Of a stretch of 8,509 bases of DNA, positions 1-7,118 are shown one piece after another; the stretch's first letter is position 1; each line of letters begins with the position of its first letter. The DNA comes from Ktedonobacter sp. 13_1_20CM_4_53_11 (lineage in GTDB: Bacteria; Chloroflexota; Ktedonobacteria; Ktedonobacterales; Ktedonobacteraceae): the NCBI GenBank assembly GCA_001919995.1, contig MNIY01000095.1:1-8509 (forward strand), given 5' to 3'. Both the position numbers and the translations under genes were made by a program. The notes under the pieces are model-generated. The model had not been told where the DNA came from. It searched no databases and saw nothing but the letters and a program-made list of their open reading frames with translations.

Positions 1-7
1 CTCTGTG

Positions 8-13
8 CTCCTT
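8..13 (-). promoter_or_regulatory. Shine-Dalgarno of a divergent gene starting off the left edge
   Basis: Read on the minus strand, these bases are AAGGAG, followed by seven bases (CACAGAG) up to the window edge. That is ideal spacing for a start codon immediately outside the window. Upstream on the same strand a TAAAAT at 41-36 could serve as a -10 box, but I see no matching -35, so that promoter is weak. The start codon itself cannot be seen, so the gene is inferred only. Confidence 0.4.
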
Positions 14-102
14 TTTTGTCTCATTCTCCTCTCTTATTTTATCACCAATGAGGAACGCAGCATTACACCTGCGTGCAAAAAGGTTGTTGCGAAGATGTTT
101 CC

Positions 103-112
103 TATGCGCATA
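103..112. repeat. 10-bp perfect palindrome TATGCGCATA
   Basis: The sequence TATGCGCATA reads the same on both strands and lies between the divergent left-edge gene signal and the mutS promoter, about 54 bp upstream of the -35 box. A nearby 6-bp inverted repeat (ACGCAG at 55-60, CTGCGT at 69-74, 8-base loop) lacks a T-tract and does not look like a terminator. Either could be an operator, but short palindromes also occur by chance. Confidence 0.25.
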
Positions 113-132
113 ATGAATGAGGCCCGATACGT

Positions 133-161
133 TTTTGCCATGAAATGCTACACTTTTGCCA
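133..161 (+). repeat. Direct repeats TTTTGCCA, 21 bp apart, upstream of the mutS promoter
   Basis: TTTTGCCA occurs at 133-140 and again at 154-161. The repeats are spaced 21 bp start to start, about two helical turns, and the second ends four bases before the -35 box. This geometry suits a regulator binding twice on the same face of DNA next to RNA polymerase. No known regulator is recognised from the motif. Confidence 0.3.
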
Positions 162-165
162 CCTT

Positions 166-194
166 TTGACAACCTAGACAGAATAGAGTATAAA
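166..194 (+). promoter_or_regulatory. Sigma70-type promoter for mutS-mutL
   Basis: A perfect -35 box TTGACA (166-171) is followed after exactly 17 bp by TATAAA (189-194), five of six matches to the -10 consensus. Transcription would start around position 200-202, giving a leader of roughly 76 bases before the mutS ATG. The leader holds only a weak 5-bp CACCC/GGGTG pairing (223-227 with 251-255), and I see no riboswitch in it. This is the strongest promoter-like sequence in the window. Confidence 0.75.
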
Positions 195-265
195 AGAGTA
201 CAAGTGTTTCAAAAGAAAACAGGCACCCCAAATTCCTTACAAAAAAGTGTGGGTGAGTGAGGAAG

Positions 266-271
266 AGAGGA
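266..271 (+). promoter_or_regulatory. Ribosome binding site of mutS, deciding the ATG at 278
   Basis: AGAGGA lies six bases before the ATG at 278. The alternative in-frame GTG at 257 has no comparable purine stretch at proper spacing and would add seven residues (MRKRGSH) not typical of the MutS amino terminus. The ATG at 278 is therefore preferred. Confidence 0.6.
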
Positions 272-277
272 AGTCAC

Positions 278-3064
278 ATGACAACTCCTGCGCGCAGGCA
301 GTATCTGCGCATAAAGAGCCAGTATCCCGATGCCATTCTCATGTACCAGGTAGGGGATTTCTACGAGACCTTTGACGAGGACGCGCGTATCGCTGCCCGT
401 GAACTACAGATTGTCCTCACCTCCCGCAAGGATGGAGAGGATGGCAGGGTTCCCCTCGCGGGCGTACCACTGCACGCCCTGGAAAATTACGTGGGCAAAC
501 TGGTTCAGCGCGGCTACAAAGTCGCCATCTGCGACCAGGTAGGCGAAGTCGGTAAAGGTATCGTCGAGCGCGCGGTAACCCGCATCCTCACCGCGGGCAC
601 CCTCTCCGAACCCAACCTGCTTCCCACGCGGAAGAACAATTATCTCGTTGCCATTGCTCCCGCACGCGCGCAGACTGGCCTCGCTGCTATCGATGTCAGC
701 ACCGGCGAATTTATCGTCACCTGGTTCGCTCCCGCTGAATTGCCCGCTGCCCTCGAGGCGGAACTGCAGCGTCTCACCCCCTCTGAATGCCTTGTTGTCG
801 AGGGGAGCCAATCCAATAGCTATCAACTTCCCGCCGCGACGATGACCGTGACGCCCTGTCCTTCCTATTTTTTTGACCAGGAAGCATCTCATACCCGCCT
901 GTGCCGCTTGTTCGGCGTGCAATCCCTGGATGCTTATGGTTGCGCCCAGGCGTCGCAGGCTATTGCCGCGGCTGGAGCCATCATTGCCTATCTGGAGAAG
1001 ATGAATGTAGCCCTCCTCTCGCTCTTAACCGGGCTGCGTTCCTATCGCACAACGAACTACATGGTCCTGGATGCCCATACACAGCGCAACCTTGACCTGT
1101 TACAGGGTTCCCGCAGCGGTACAACCCAGGGAAGTTTGCTCAGTGTCCTTGATCGCACCATCACTCCTATGGGAGCGCGGCAGTTACGCCGCACGCTGAC
1201 GCAGCCGCTCCTCGACCTGAGCCAGCTGGAAGAGCGTTTTGAGAGCGTGGAAGAGCTCTACGAAAGTCCGGCCCTGCGCAGCCGCTTCGCCATCTGCTTG
1301 CAAAGCCTGGGCGATATGGAACGCATCGTCGGTCGCACCCGCCAGGGAAGCGCCGTTCCCAACGAAGTCGTCGCCCTGCGTGACTATTTGACCATCATCC
1401 CCCGCCTGCGTGAACTCTTGCTAGGCTGTGACGCTCAACTGCTGACTAAACTCGCCCATGAGCTTGACCAATGCCCGCAGGTGGTTGAATTGATCGGAAA
1501 ATCCTTAGCCCGCGCGCATGCTGCTGACGAGCAAGATGACGGTGAGCGCTTGATCCGTGCCGGTTTTCATGCCGAACTGGATGAATTGATTGCTTCGATC
1601 GGTGAATCGCGCCGTTGGATTGCCTCGCTGGAGGCTATCGAGCGCGAGCGCACCGGTATCAAGTCGCTCAAAGTAGGTTTCAACAAAGTCTTCGGCTATT
1701 ATATCGAGGTCAGAAACACCCACCTGCCATCTGTCCCCGCCGATTATATGCGCAAACAGACACTGGTTAACGGGGAGCGATTTATTACCCCTGAACTGAA
1801 GGAGCACGAGGCTCGCATCCTTAGCGCGACCGAACGTATCGAGGAGATGGAGCGCAGCATTTACGCCGATGTATTGCGCCAGGTAAGCGTCTACTATCCC
1901 CAACTGATGACGACCGCCGCGGCTGTTGCCAGGGTCGATGTCTTATTGTGCCTGGCGGAGGTAGCTGCTCACCAGGGTTACGTACGTCCCAGGTTAGAGC
2001 AGAGCCTCGACCTGGAGATCCTCGGCGGCCGCCATCCTGTAGTCGAATACACCCTCGATGGCGATGTTTTCATTCCCAACGATACTCAGTTGCAAGGGGA
2101 GCAAGAAGAGCAAGGGGAGCGTATCGTACTATTGACTGGCCCGAACATGGCCGGCAAATCGACCTACCTGCGCCAGGTAGCCTTGATCACGCTCCTGGCC
2201 CAGATCGGCAGTTTTGTGCCGGCCCGCCGCGTTCGCCTGGGTCTGGTCGATCGCATTTTTACTCGTGTAGGTGCCGAGGATGATATCGCCTCGGGGAAGA
2301 GCACCTTCATGGTGGAAATGGAAGAGACCGCCACCATCATCCACCATGCTACCAGGCACAGCTTGATTATCCTGGATGAGATTGGTAGAGGCACCAGTAC
2401 CTACGATGGCCTCGCCATTGCGCGTGCCGTCGTCGAACACCTGCATAACGTCACGGGAGCGCGTACGCTCTTCGCTACCCACTACCACGAACTGGCCTCG
2501 ATGGCCGAACTGCCCCACTTAAAGGTGTATACGATGCAGATCAGCGACGATAAGCGGGGTGAAATCGTCTTTTTGCATCGCGTGGCGCCCGGCTGTATCG
2601 GGCGCAGCTACGGCGTGCATGTGGCTAAATTGGCAGGCATGCCGCCAGGTATCGTGCGCCGTGCGGAAGAGGTGTTGCAGTATCTCGAATCGGGCAAAGA
2701 TCACGCGGGAACTCAGCTTGTCTTCGCGCAAAATGGGCATACAGAAGAAGCTTTGCAGTACGCGCTAACTCCCAGTAATGACGAAGGAAAAATGGTTGCC
2801 GATGGCAATAGTCAGTATAAAGCAGGGGAAAATGGGCAACACAATCTAGAAGCCGCCTACAACGCTCCCTACAGTGCGCAAGTCGTTGCTACCTCCAAAT
2901 CACGCTATGCATGGCAGAGTGAAGAAGCTCGCTTCGTAGCCCATGCCCTGGAACAGAGCAATGGGCGGGAGTCGGACCTCGACTCCATTGATCTGTGTGC
3001 GATTACACCGCTTGACGCGCTCAACCTGTTGTTTGTGATACAGAAGAATAGAAACAAAAACTGA
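278..3064 (+). CDS. mutS: DNA mismatch repair protein MutS
   Basis: MutS is the cytoplasmic ATPase that clamps onto base mismatches and small loops and recruits MutL. The 928-residue product has the full domain order. The mismatch-binding domain carries the Phe-x-Glu reader in GDFYE (F28, E30). A connector follows, then the lever/core from about 255, the clamp at about 433-510, and the ATPase from about 579. The ATPase shows Walker A GPNMAGKS (621-628), the STFMVEMEET segment (675-684), Walker B LDE (699-701) in DEIGRGTST, and the FATHYHEL motif around H735. QLVFA at 813-817 resembles a beta-clamp binding motif. The C-terminal helical tail is recognisable (ITPLDALNLL, about 909-918). It is longer than the usual 850-880 residues because a polar Asn/Gln/Glu/Gly-rich linker of about 80 residues separates the ATPase from that tail. 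It is the first gene of an operon with mutL and overlaps it by one base. An in-frame GTG at 257 is the alternative start. Confidence 0.97.
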   Translation: MTTPARRQYLRIKSQYPDAILMYQVGDFYETFDEDARIAARELQIVLTSRKDGEDGRVPLAGVPLHALENYVGKLVQRGYKVAICDQVGEVGKGIVERAVTRILTAGTLSEPNLLPTRKNNYLVAIAPARAQTGLAAIDVSTGEFIVTWFAPAELPAALEAELQRLTPSECLVVEGSQSNSYQLPAATMTVTPCPSYFFDQEASHTRLCRLFGVQSLDAYGCAQASQAIAAAGAIIAYLEKMNVALLSLLTGLRSYRTTNYMVLDAHTQRNLDLLQGSRSGTTQGSLLSVLDRTITPMGARQLRRTLTQPLLDLSQLEERFESVEELYESPALRSRFAICLQSLGDMERIVGRTRQGSAVPNEVVALRDYLTIIPRLRELLLGCDAQLLTKLAHELDQCPQVVELIGKSLARAHAADEQDDGERLIRAGFHAELDELIASIGESRRWIASLEAIERERTGIKSLKVGFNKVFGYYIEVRNTHLPSVPADYMRKQTLVNGERFITPELKEHEARILSATERIEEMERSIYADVLRQVSVYYPQLMTTAAAVARVDVLLCLAEVAAHQGYVRPRLEQSLDLEILGGRHPVVEYTLDGDVFIPNDTQLQGEQEEQGERIVLLTGPNMAGKSTYLRQVALITLLAQIGSFVPARRVRLGLVDRIFTRVGAEDDIASGKSTFMVEMEETATIIHHATRHSLIILDEIGRGTSTYDGLAIARAVVEHLHNVTGARTLFATHYHELASMAELPHLKVYTMQISDDKRGEIVFLHRVAPGCIGRSYGVHVAKLAGMPPGIVRRAEEVLQYLESGKDHAGTQLVFAQNGHTEEALQYALTPSNDEGKMVADGNSQYKAGENGQHNLEAAYNAPYSAQVVATSKSRYAWQSEEARFVAHALEQSNGRESDLDSIDLCAITPLDALNLLFVIQKNRNKN
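2719..2974 (+). other. Low-complexity linker in MutS with an imperfect internal repeat
   Basis: Between the ATPase domain and the C-terminal tail of MutS the code becomes polar and low in hydrophobic residues. AAAATGGGCA occurs at 2730-2739 and 2829-2838, 99 bp (33 codons) apart and in frame. The encoded stretches NGHTEEALQYA and NGQHNLEAAYNA look related. A shorter AATGGGC copy is at 2960-2966. This suggests the linker grew by partial duplication, but the similarity is too weak to be certain. Confidence 0.35.
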
Positions 3065-4818
3065 TGCAAAAAGTGCTTACACGAACCCCCATTCATGTCT
3101 TATCCCAGGATATCGCTGAGCGTATCGCCGCTGGTGAAGTCATCGAGCGGCCCGTATCAGTCGTCAAGGAGCTGGTGGAGAACGCTCTTGATGCCGGTTC
3201 GCATGAGATACGTGTAGATATTCGCGGCGGCGGTCTACGCCTTGTGCGCGTCACCGATGATGGTTATGGTATTCCAGAAGATGAGTTAGAGCGTGCTTGC
3301 GCGCGTCATACTACCAGTAAGATTACCGCCCTTGAAGACCTGGGCCGTTTACATACCCTTGGATTCCGTGGAGAAGCTCTGGCGAGTATTGCCGCGGTTT
3401 CAGAATTGACGCTGGTGAGCCGCCCTATCGAATCCGAAAACCTCGTCGAGGAATCGGCTGCCGCGCTAATTACAATGCGTGGTGGCGAGGTGAAGCAGCG
3501 TGGGCAGCGTGCGCGCCTGCATGGTACGACAGTTACAGTGCGTGACCTCTTCTACAATGTGCCTGCCCGTCTCAAGTTTATGCGCGGCGCCCGTACAGAG
3601 ACCGGCCATATCCTGCAACTCATGCGCCGCTATGCAGTGGGCTTTCCGGCTATCCGCTTTAACTTGACCATTGAGGAGACAGTTGCGCTGCAAACTGGCG
3701 GCACAGGTGACCTTGCCGCAACACTGGCCGAACTCTATCAACTTCCCCTGGCGGAAATGTTGCATCCTGTCTCAGCCACTGCTGAACACTACACACTCCA
3801 TGGCTACGTCGGTAACAGGGCCCTGGCACAGAGCAGCCGCCAGCACATTATGCTCTTTATAAATGGCCGCTGGGTGCATAACCGCCCGTTGCAAGATGCG
3901 CTTGAGTCTGGTTATCGCGGCCTGTTGCCAAAGGGTAAACACCCCCTGCTCGTCTTTTACCTTGAGCTTCCGCCTGGCGATCTCGATGTAAATATCCATC
4001 CCGCCAAAACCGAGGTAAAGCTCCTGCACGAGTCCGAAATAGTCACTGCCCTGACGCAGGCGGTCCGCTCGGTGCTAGAACGCAGCCCGGCTCTACCTTC
4101 CTCGCCGTCGTTCCCTGGCCCCGAACTTGTTTACCAGCGCCGCCTACCAGGTCCTCGTCGCCGCGGATTGCATGTCGCTGAGTCGGCCGAAGGCTATAAA
4201 GCTGAGGTTGCTCCTCCGGCCGCAGCTGAAATATTGGCGACTCTGCAGCCTCTTGCGCAGCTTCAGCAGGCGGTCATCCTCGCCGAAGCGCCCGATGGCA
4301 GCCTGTATCTCATAGATCAGCACCGGGCACATGAACGCGTCATTTACGAATACCTGCGCAGCAAACACGTCGGGGTACGGGTTGATGCGGAAGATGAATG
4401 GACCGACTCGCACCTGTTGCTGGAACCTGTTGTCGTTGAATTGAAGCGCGCGCAGGCGGAGCTCCTTGAGCAGCGTTTGCCGGTCCTGCGCGACCTTGGC
4501 CTGGAGTGCGAGCGTTTTGGTGGACGCAGTTTCCTCATCCGCTCTGTTCCCAGCGGTGTTGGGCAGGAACAACTGGCGAGCCACCTCTCCGAACTGGCCG
4601 AAATTGCCTCCGAAGATAGTACCGACTGGGAGGATCATTTACTGATTGGCCTGGCCTGTCGTTCAGCACTGCGCCGGGGACGTGTTCTCAGCATAGATGA
4701 GCAGCGAACGCTCCTGACATCGCTATCCGCTGTCACTGCCCCTGCGGTCTGTCCTCACGGCAGCCCGATACTCCTGCACTACAGCCGCACCTTTCTCATC
4801 GATAAATTCGATTGGTGA
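3064..4818 (+). CDS. mutL: DNA mismatch repair protein MutL with endonuclease domain
   Basis: MutL couples mismatch recognition by MutS to strand removal. The 584-residue product has an N-terminal GHKL ATPase: AAGEVIERP, then KELVENALDAG with E36 and N40 matching the catalytic Glu and Mg-binding Asn of E. coli MutL (E29, N33), DDGYGI, RHTTSKI, LGFRGEALASI and DLFYNVPARLKF. A short Pro/Arg-rich linker covers about 345-395. The C-terminal dimerisation domain keeps the nicking motif of MutL proteins from MutH-lacking bacteria, DQH-x3-E-x4-E (D418, H420, E424, E429), with ACRSA (531-535), FGG and CPHGSP (563-568). Conserved positions differ: DQHA reads DQHR, CPHGRP reads CPHGSP, and the expected clamp-binding QxLxxP reads HLLLEP (450-455). 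The start ATG overlaps the mutS stop (TGATG) and lacks a good Shine-Dalgarno, implying translational coupling. Confidence 0.96.
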   Translation: MQKVLTRTPIHVLSQDIAERIAAGEVIERPVSVVKELVENALDAGSHEIRVDIRGGGLRLVRVTDDGYGIPEDELERACARHTTSKITALEDLGRLHTLGFRGEALASIAAVSELTLVSRPIESENLVEESAAALITMRGGEVKQRGQRARLHGTTVTVRDLFYNVPARLKFMRGARTETGHILQLMRRYAVGFPAIRFNLTIEETVALQTGGTGDLAATLAELYQLPLAEMLHPVSATAEHYTLHGYVGNRALAQSSRQHIMLFINGRWVHNRPLQDALESGYRGLLPKGKHPLLVFYLELPPGDLDVNIHPAKTEVKLLHESEIVTALTQAVRSVLERSPALPSSPSFPGPELVYQRRLPGPRRRGLHVAESAEGYKAEVAPPAAAEILATLQPLAQLQQAVILAEAPDGSLYLIDQHRAHERVIYEYLRSKHVGVRVDAEDEWTDSHLLLEPVVVELKRAQAELLEQRLPVLRDLGLECERFGGRSFLIRSVPSGVGQEQLASHLSELAEIASEDSTDWEDHLLIGLACRSALRRGRVLSIDEQRTLLTSLSAVTAPAVCPHGSPILLHYSRTFLIDKFDW

Positions 4819-4824
4819 TCATCT

Positions 4825-5634
4825 TTACCTTCTCACCGCCCGCGCCAGCAGCTCTGCTCCCAGGAAGAAAACAAAGTCAATGGCGAGCAATACCAGCAGA
4901 GCGAAGTCAATGTGCATGGCGATAGAAGAGATGGCCTGTAGCGTGGTGTCATTAAAGACCAGCAATTTAAACAGCCAGAGCAGGATTACGATCACGACAG
5001 CCGCTATGATAACGCAGATCACAAAGTAGCGCGCCCCCCGCCAGTCCTGTCGACTGGGCCAGAGTTCGGAGGTAACCGTTAAAATCAAGTAAGGCGCGAA
5101 CAGCAGTGTCCACCACGGCCAGCCAGGTCGCAAAAATTGCAGGTGGAAATCCCAGATATTGTAGCCGGTGGCGACCCAGTATAGAAAAGAAAACATGGCG
5201 ATCCCACCAAAGAGGGGCGCCGTACCACTTAAACCATCCCCAACATAGGTCATTATGCGCCCTTCAGCTCGTGAATACTGCACCTCACCTAGTTGGAGCG
5301 GCTGTCTTCCGCCACTTCTCATCGAGCGGCTATCCCGTCCCCGCGGTTGCACCTGTCTAATACGGAAAAGCGTGACGTTGGTGAGACGAAATCCCCATGG
5401 CCACAACAGCAGTACTGCCAGAGCGTGGCTCAGCTCATGCACTATAACCCCTGGCGCGTTCATCCAGAACCAGATAAACAATCCCCTGCTTCCAATGAGT
5501 CGATACCCGATCTCATCAACCCGCGCGCGCAGTTCCCGGCGCGTTACCCGCAGCAGGATGAAAAGGACAAAGACTCCGGCGATGATCAACCATGGAGCAT
5601 ACGGTTTAATTTGTGCTGCCTGCGATGGGTCCAT
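4825..5634 (-). CDS. Multi-pass membrane protein with HELSH motif, putative M50-like metalloprotease
   Basis: The 269-residue product is strongly hydrophobic, with about six likely membrane segments (near residues 14-29, 51-78, 138-157, 174-188, 204-226 and 236-262). Inside the second segment is HELSH (H66, E67, H70), the HExxH zinc-binding and catalytic signature of metalloproteases. Its placement in a membrane helix is typical of M50 site-2-type proteases. A later SRQDWRG contains D197, which could be the third metal ligand, and GTAPLFGG (137-144) resembles conserved loops of such proteins. A basic, Arg/Ser/Gly-rich loop (about 91-126) lies on one side of the membrane. No PDZ domain is present. 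The start is supported by AAGGAAGG just upstream. It is last in the minus-strand cluster, 29 bp after the MFS gene. Substrate and activity are unknown; a non-proteolytic relative is possible. Confidence 0.75.
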   Translation of the reverse strand: MDPSQAAQIKPYAPWLIIAGVFVLFILLRVTRRELRARVDEIGYRLIGSRGLFIWFWMNAPGVIVHELSHALAVLLLWPWGFRLTNVTLFRIRQVQPRGRDSRSMRSGGRQPLQLGEVQYSRAEGRIMTYVGDGLSGTAPLFGGIAMFSFLYWVATGYNIWDFHLQFLRPGWPWWTLLFAPYLILTVTSELWPSRQDWRGARYFVICVIIAAVVIVILLWLFKLLVFNDTTLQAISSIAMHIDFALLVLLAIDFVFFLGAELLARAVRR

Positions 5635-5636
5635 AA

Positions 5637-5644
5637 CCTTCCTT
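5637..5644 (-). promoter_or_regulatory. Ribosome binding site of the HELSH membrane protein gene
   Basis: On the minus strand AAGGAAGG precedes the ATG. The AAGGA part (5644-5640) is five bases from the start codon, which fixes the start at 5634. Confidence 0.6.
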
Positions 5645-5663
5645 GTGTTATTTCAAATCGGTC

Positions 5664-7085
5664 CTACAGTTTTGACGAAAGTGTATCTTCCTCAGCCACT
5701 TTTTCTCCCTCTTTCTTTCCATCGAGTGGTTCAGGGAGCGACTTTATCGCGTGTTTTCGTTCGTAGTACAGGCCCCAGAAGCCGAAACCCAGTACGCTAA
5801 TTGACAGTAGATACAACACGCGATCGACCCCGAAGAGGTCCGCGATACCACCTATAAACAGGATGATCGGGATGGCAGCAGCATTATACAGCACAAGCTG
5901 TAAGGCAAAGACGCGTCCTTTGATCCACTCTGGCGTTTGTTCCTGCATGGACGTTTGTGCTGGAATATTGATAAAGGCCAGCGCCACCCCTGCAATGAGC
6001 ATCACGAGCGCGACGCAGATCAGTAAGATGGGGTTCGTATTCCAACTATTCGGCGCTATCGCTTTTGCCGCTAGCGTTATAAGAGGGAGCAGCACTGTTG
6101 CCGCTGCGAGTGCCACCGCGCCGGTAAAAACAGCTCGCGATTTGCCCAGGCGTGGCAGAATACGCGGCATCAACACTGAACCACCTACCAGGCCAATCCC
6201 TGCCGGAGCAAAGACAAGCGCCATCTTGTTCGCCTCGAGCAATAGCAATTTCGTCACAATCGGCGAGGCAAGTTCACCAATCACCAGCAGGAGTGTCCCC
6301 GCGAAGGAGAGCTGCACGACCGCCAGGAAGAGTTTTTTATTGCGTCGCACAAAGACCCAGCCCTGGTACATCTCTGTCCACATATTGCTCACGATCTCAA
6401 GGTTCTGCGTATTTCTGCGGTTTTGGGCTCCACGTGCTACCTGGATAAAATTCCTGGTCGGAATCAATGCTATCAGACCGGTGCAGACGGCGTAGAGCAC
6501 CGCGATGATCAGGTAGAGGCTTTCAACCGGGTGGATCACCACCGAAGCTATAGTGTACGTGGGCAGGAGACTCAGGATAAGTGGCGCCAGCAGGATAAAC
6601 CCTATCGCCTGTGAGAGCGTAAACGTGATATTAAAGAGTGATAGTGCCGGTACCAATTCCTCTTCACTCACCAGCATTGGAATAGTTGCTCCCTCTGCGG
6701 GTGTGAAGAATTGACCTATGCCCGAGATCAGCAGGGTCAGCAGGTAAATAGGGATCAGCTGGTGGCGGTCAACCAGCAGCGAAATAACGAAGATGAGGGT
6801 GGCGATGGCTCGCAAGAAATTACTGGCCAACAGAACACGGCGTTTATTCACGCGATCAACAAAGACACCGGCGGGCGCGCCCAGGATCAAGGCGGGAAGA
6901 CTGAAACAGATAATGGCGAGACCGACGAGGATAGTCGAACCGGTTACCTCCTCGATCAATACGAGCACGGCATAGTTTGAGGCAAAAAAACAGGTCATGG
7001 AGATTAACTGTGCCAGCCACAGGTACAGAAAACTTCTCTTTCTCAATAACGTGAGATACCCGTCATGTGGAGCGATTACAGCCAT
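5664..7085 (-). CDS. Major facilitator superfamily transporter, probable drug or metabolite exporter
   Basis: This 473-residue inner-membrane protein has the hydrophobic pattern of a 12-helix MFS carrier, two six-helix halves with a central cytoplasmic loop at about 215-250 (basic, RGAQNRRNTQ). Motif A of the family is visible after helix 2: G73 to R83, GVFVDRVNKRR, with D77 and R78. A second weaker copy (RLGKSRA) sits in the C-terminal half. The overall style (LWLAQLIS at the start, PAQTSMQEQTP near residue 390, and a charged tail after about 445) resembles the EntS/macrolide-efflux type of MFS exporters, which use the proton gradient. The substrate cannot be told from sequence. It follows the DUF951 gene by 33 bp and precedes the HELSH membrane protein gene by 29 bp, with its own strong ribosome binding site. 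Confidence 0.88.
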   Translation of the reverse strand: MAVIAPHDGYLTLLRKRSFLYLWLAQLISMTCFFASNYAVLVLIEEVTGSTILVGLAIICFSLPALILGAPAGVFVDRVNKRRVLLASNFLRAIATLIFVISLLVDRHQLIPIYLLTLLISGIGQFFTPAEGATIPMLVSEEELVPALSLFNITFTLSQAIGFILLAPLILSLLPTYTIASVVIHPVESLYLIIAVLYAVCTGLIALIPTRNFIQVARGAQNRRNTQNLEIVSNMWTEMYQGWVFVRRNKKLFLAVVQLSFAGTLLLVIGELASPIVTKLLLLEANKMALVFAPAGIGLVGGSVLMPRILPRLGKSRAVFTGAVALAAATVLLPLITLAAKAIAPNSWNTNPILLICVALVMLIAGVALAFINIPAQTSMQEQTPEWIKGRVFALQLVLYNAAAIPIILFIGGIADLFGVDRVLYLLSISVLGFGFWGLYYERKHAIKSLPEPLDGKKEGEKVAEEDTLSSKL

Positions 7086-7091
7086 GTAAAA

Positions 7092-7097
7092 CTCCTT
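7092..7097 (-). promoter_or_regulatory. Ribosome binding site of the MFS gene
   Basis: AAGGAG on the minus strand stands six bases before the ATG at 7085. This is a near-ideal Shine-Dalgarno and confirms that start. Confidence 0.75.
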
Positions 7098-7118
7098 GGC
7101 GCGACCGAAAATAGCCTT

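Noticed and set aside
55..74. Inverted repeat ACGCAG-8-CTGCGT as a terminator for an upstream gene
   Set aside because: The stem is only six base pairs and no T-tract follows on either strand.
49..114. Small plus-strand open frame of 21 codons beginning ATG AGG AAC
   Set aside because: It has no ribosome binding site, no recognisable product and a chance-level length. It lies in a likely regulatory region.
404..922. 172-codon open frame on the minus strand inside mutS
   Set aside because: It lies antisense to the well-supported mutS mismatch-binding and connector coding region, and its product shows no family motifs.
4144..4638. 164-codon minus-strand open frame inside mutL
   Set aside because: It is antisense to the MutL endonuclease domain and has no ribosome binding site or recognisable domain.
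5255..5800. Overlapping plus-strand open frames of 181 and 157 codons
   Set aside because: Both run antisense to the HELSH and MFS genes. Their products are basic, low in structure and without motifs, as expected for shadow frames.
5863..6495. 210-codon plus-strand open frame
   Set aside because: It is antisense to the MFS gene, whose frame carries clear helices and motif A. This one has Ser/Thr/Arg-rich composition typical of a shadow.
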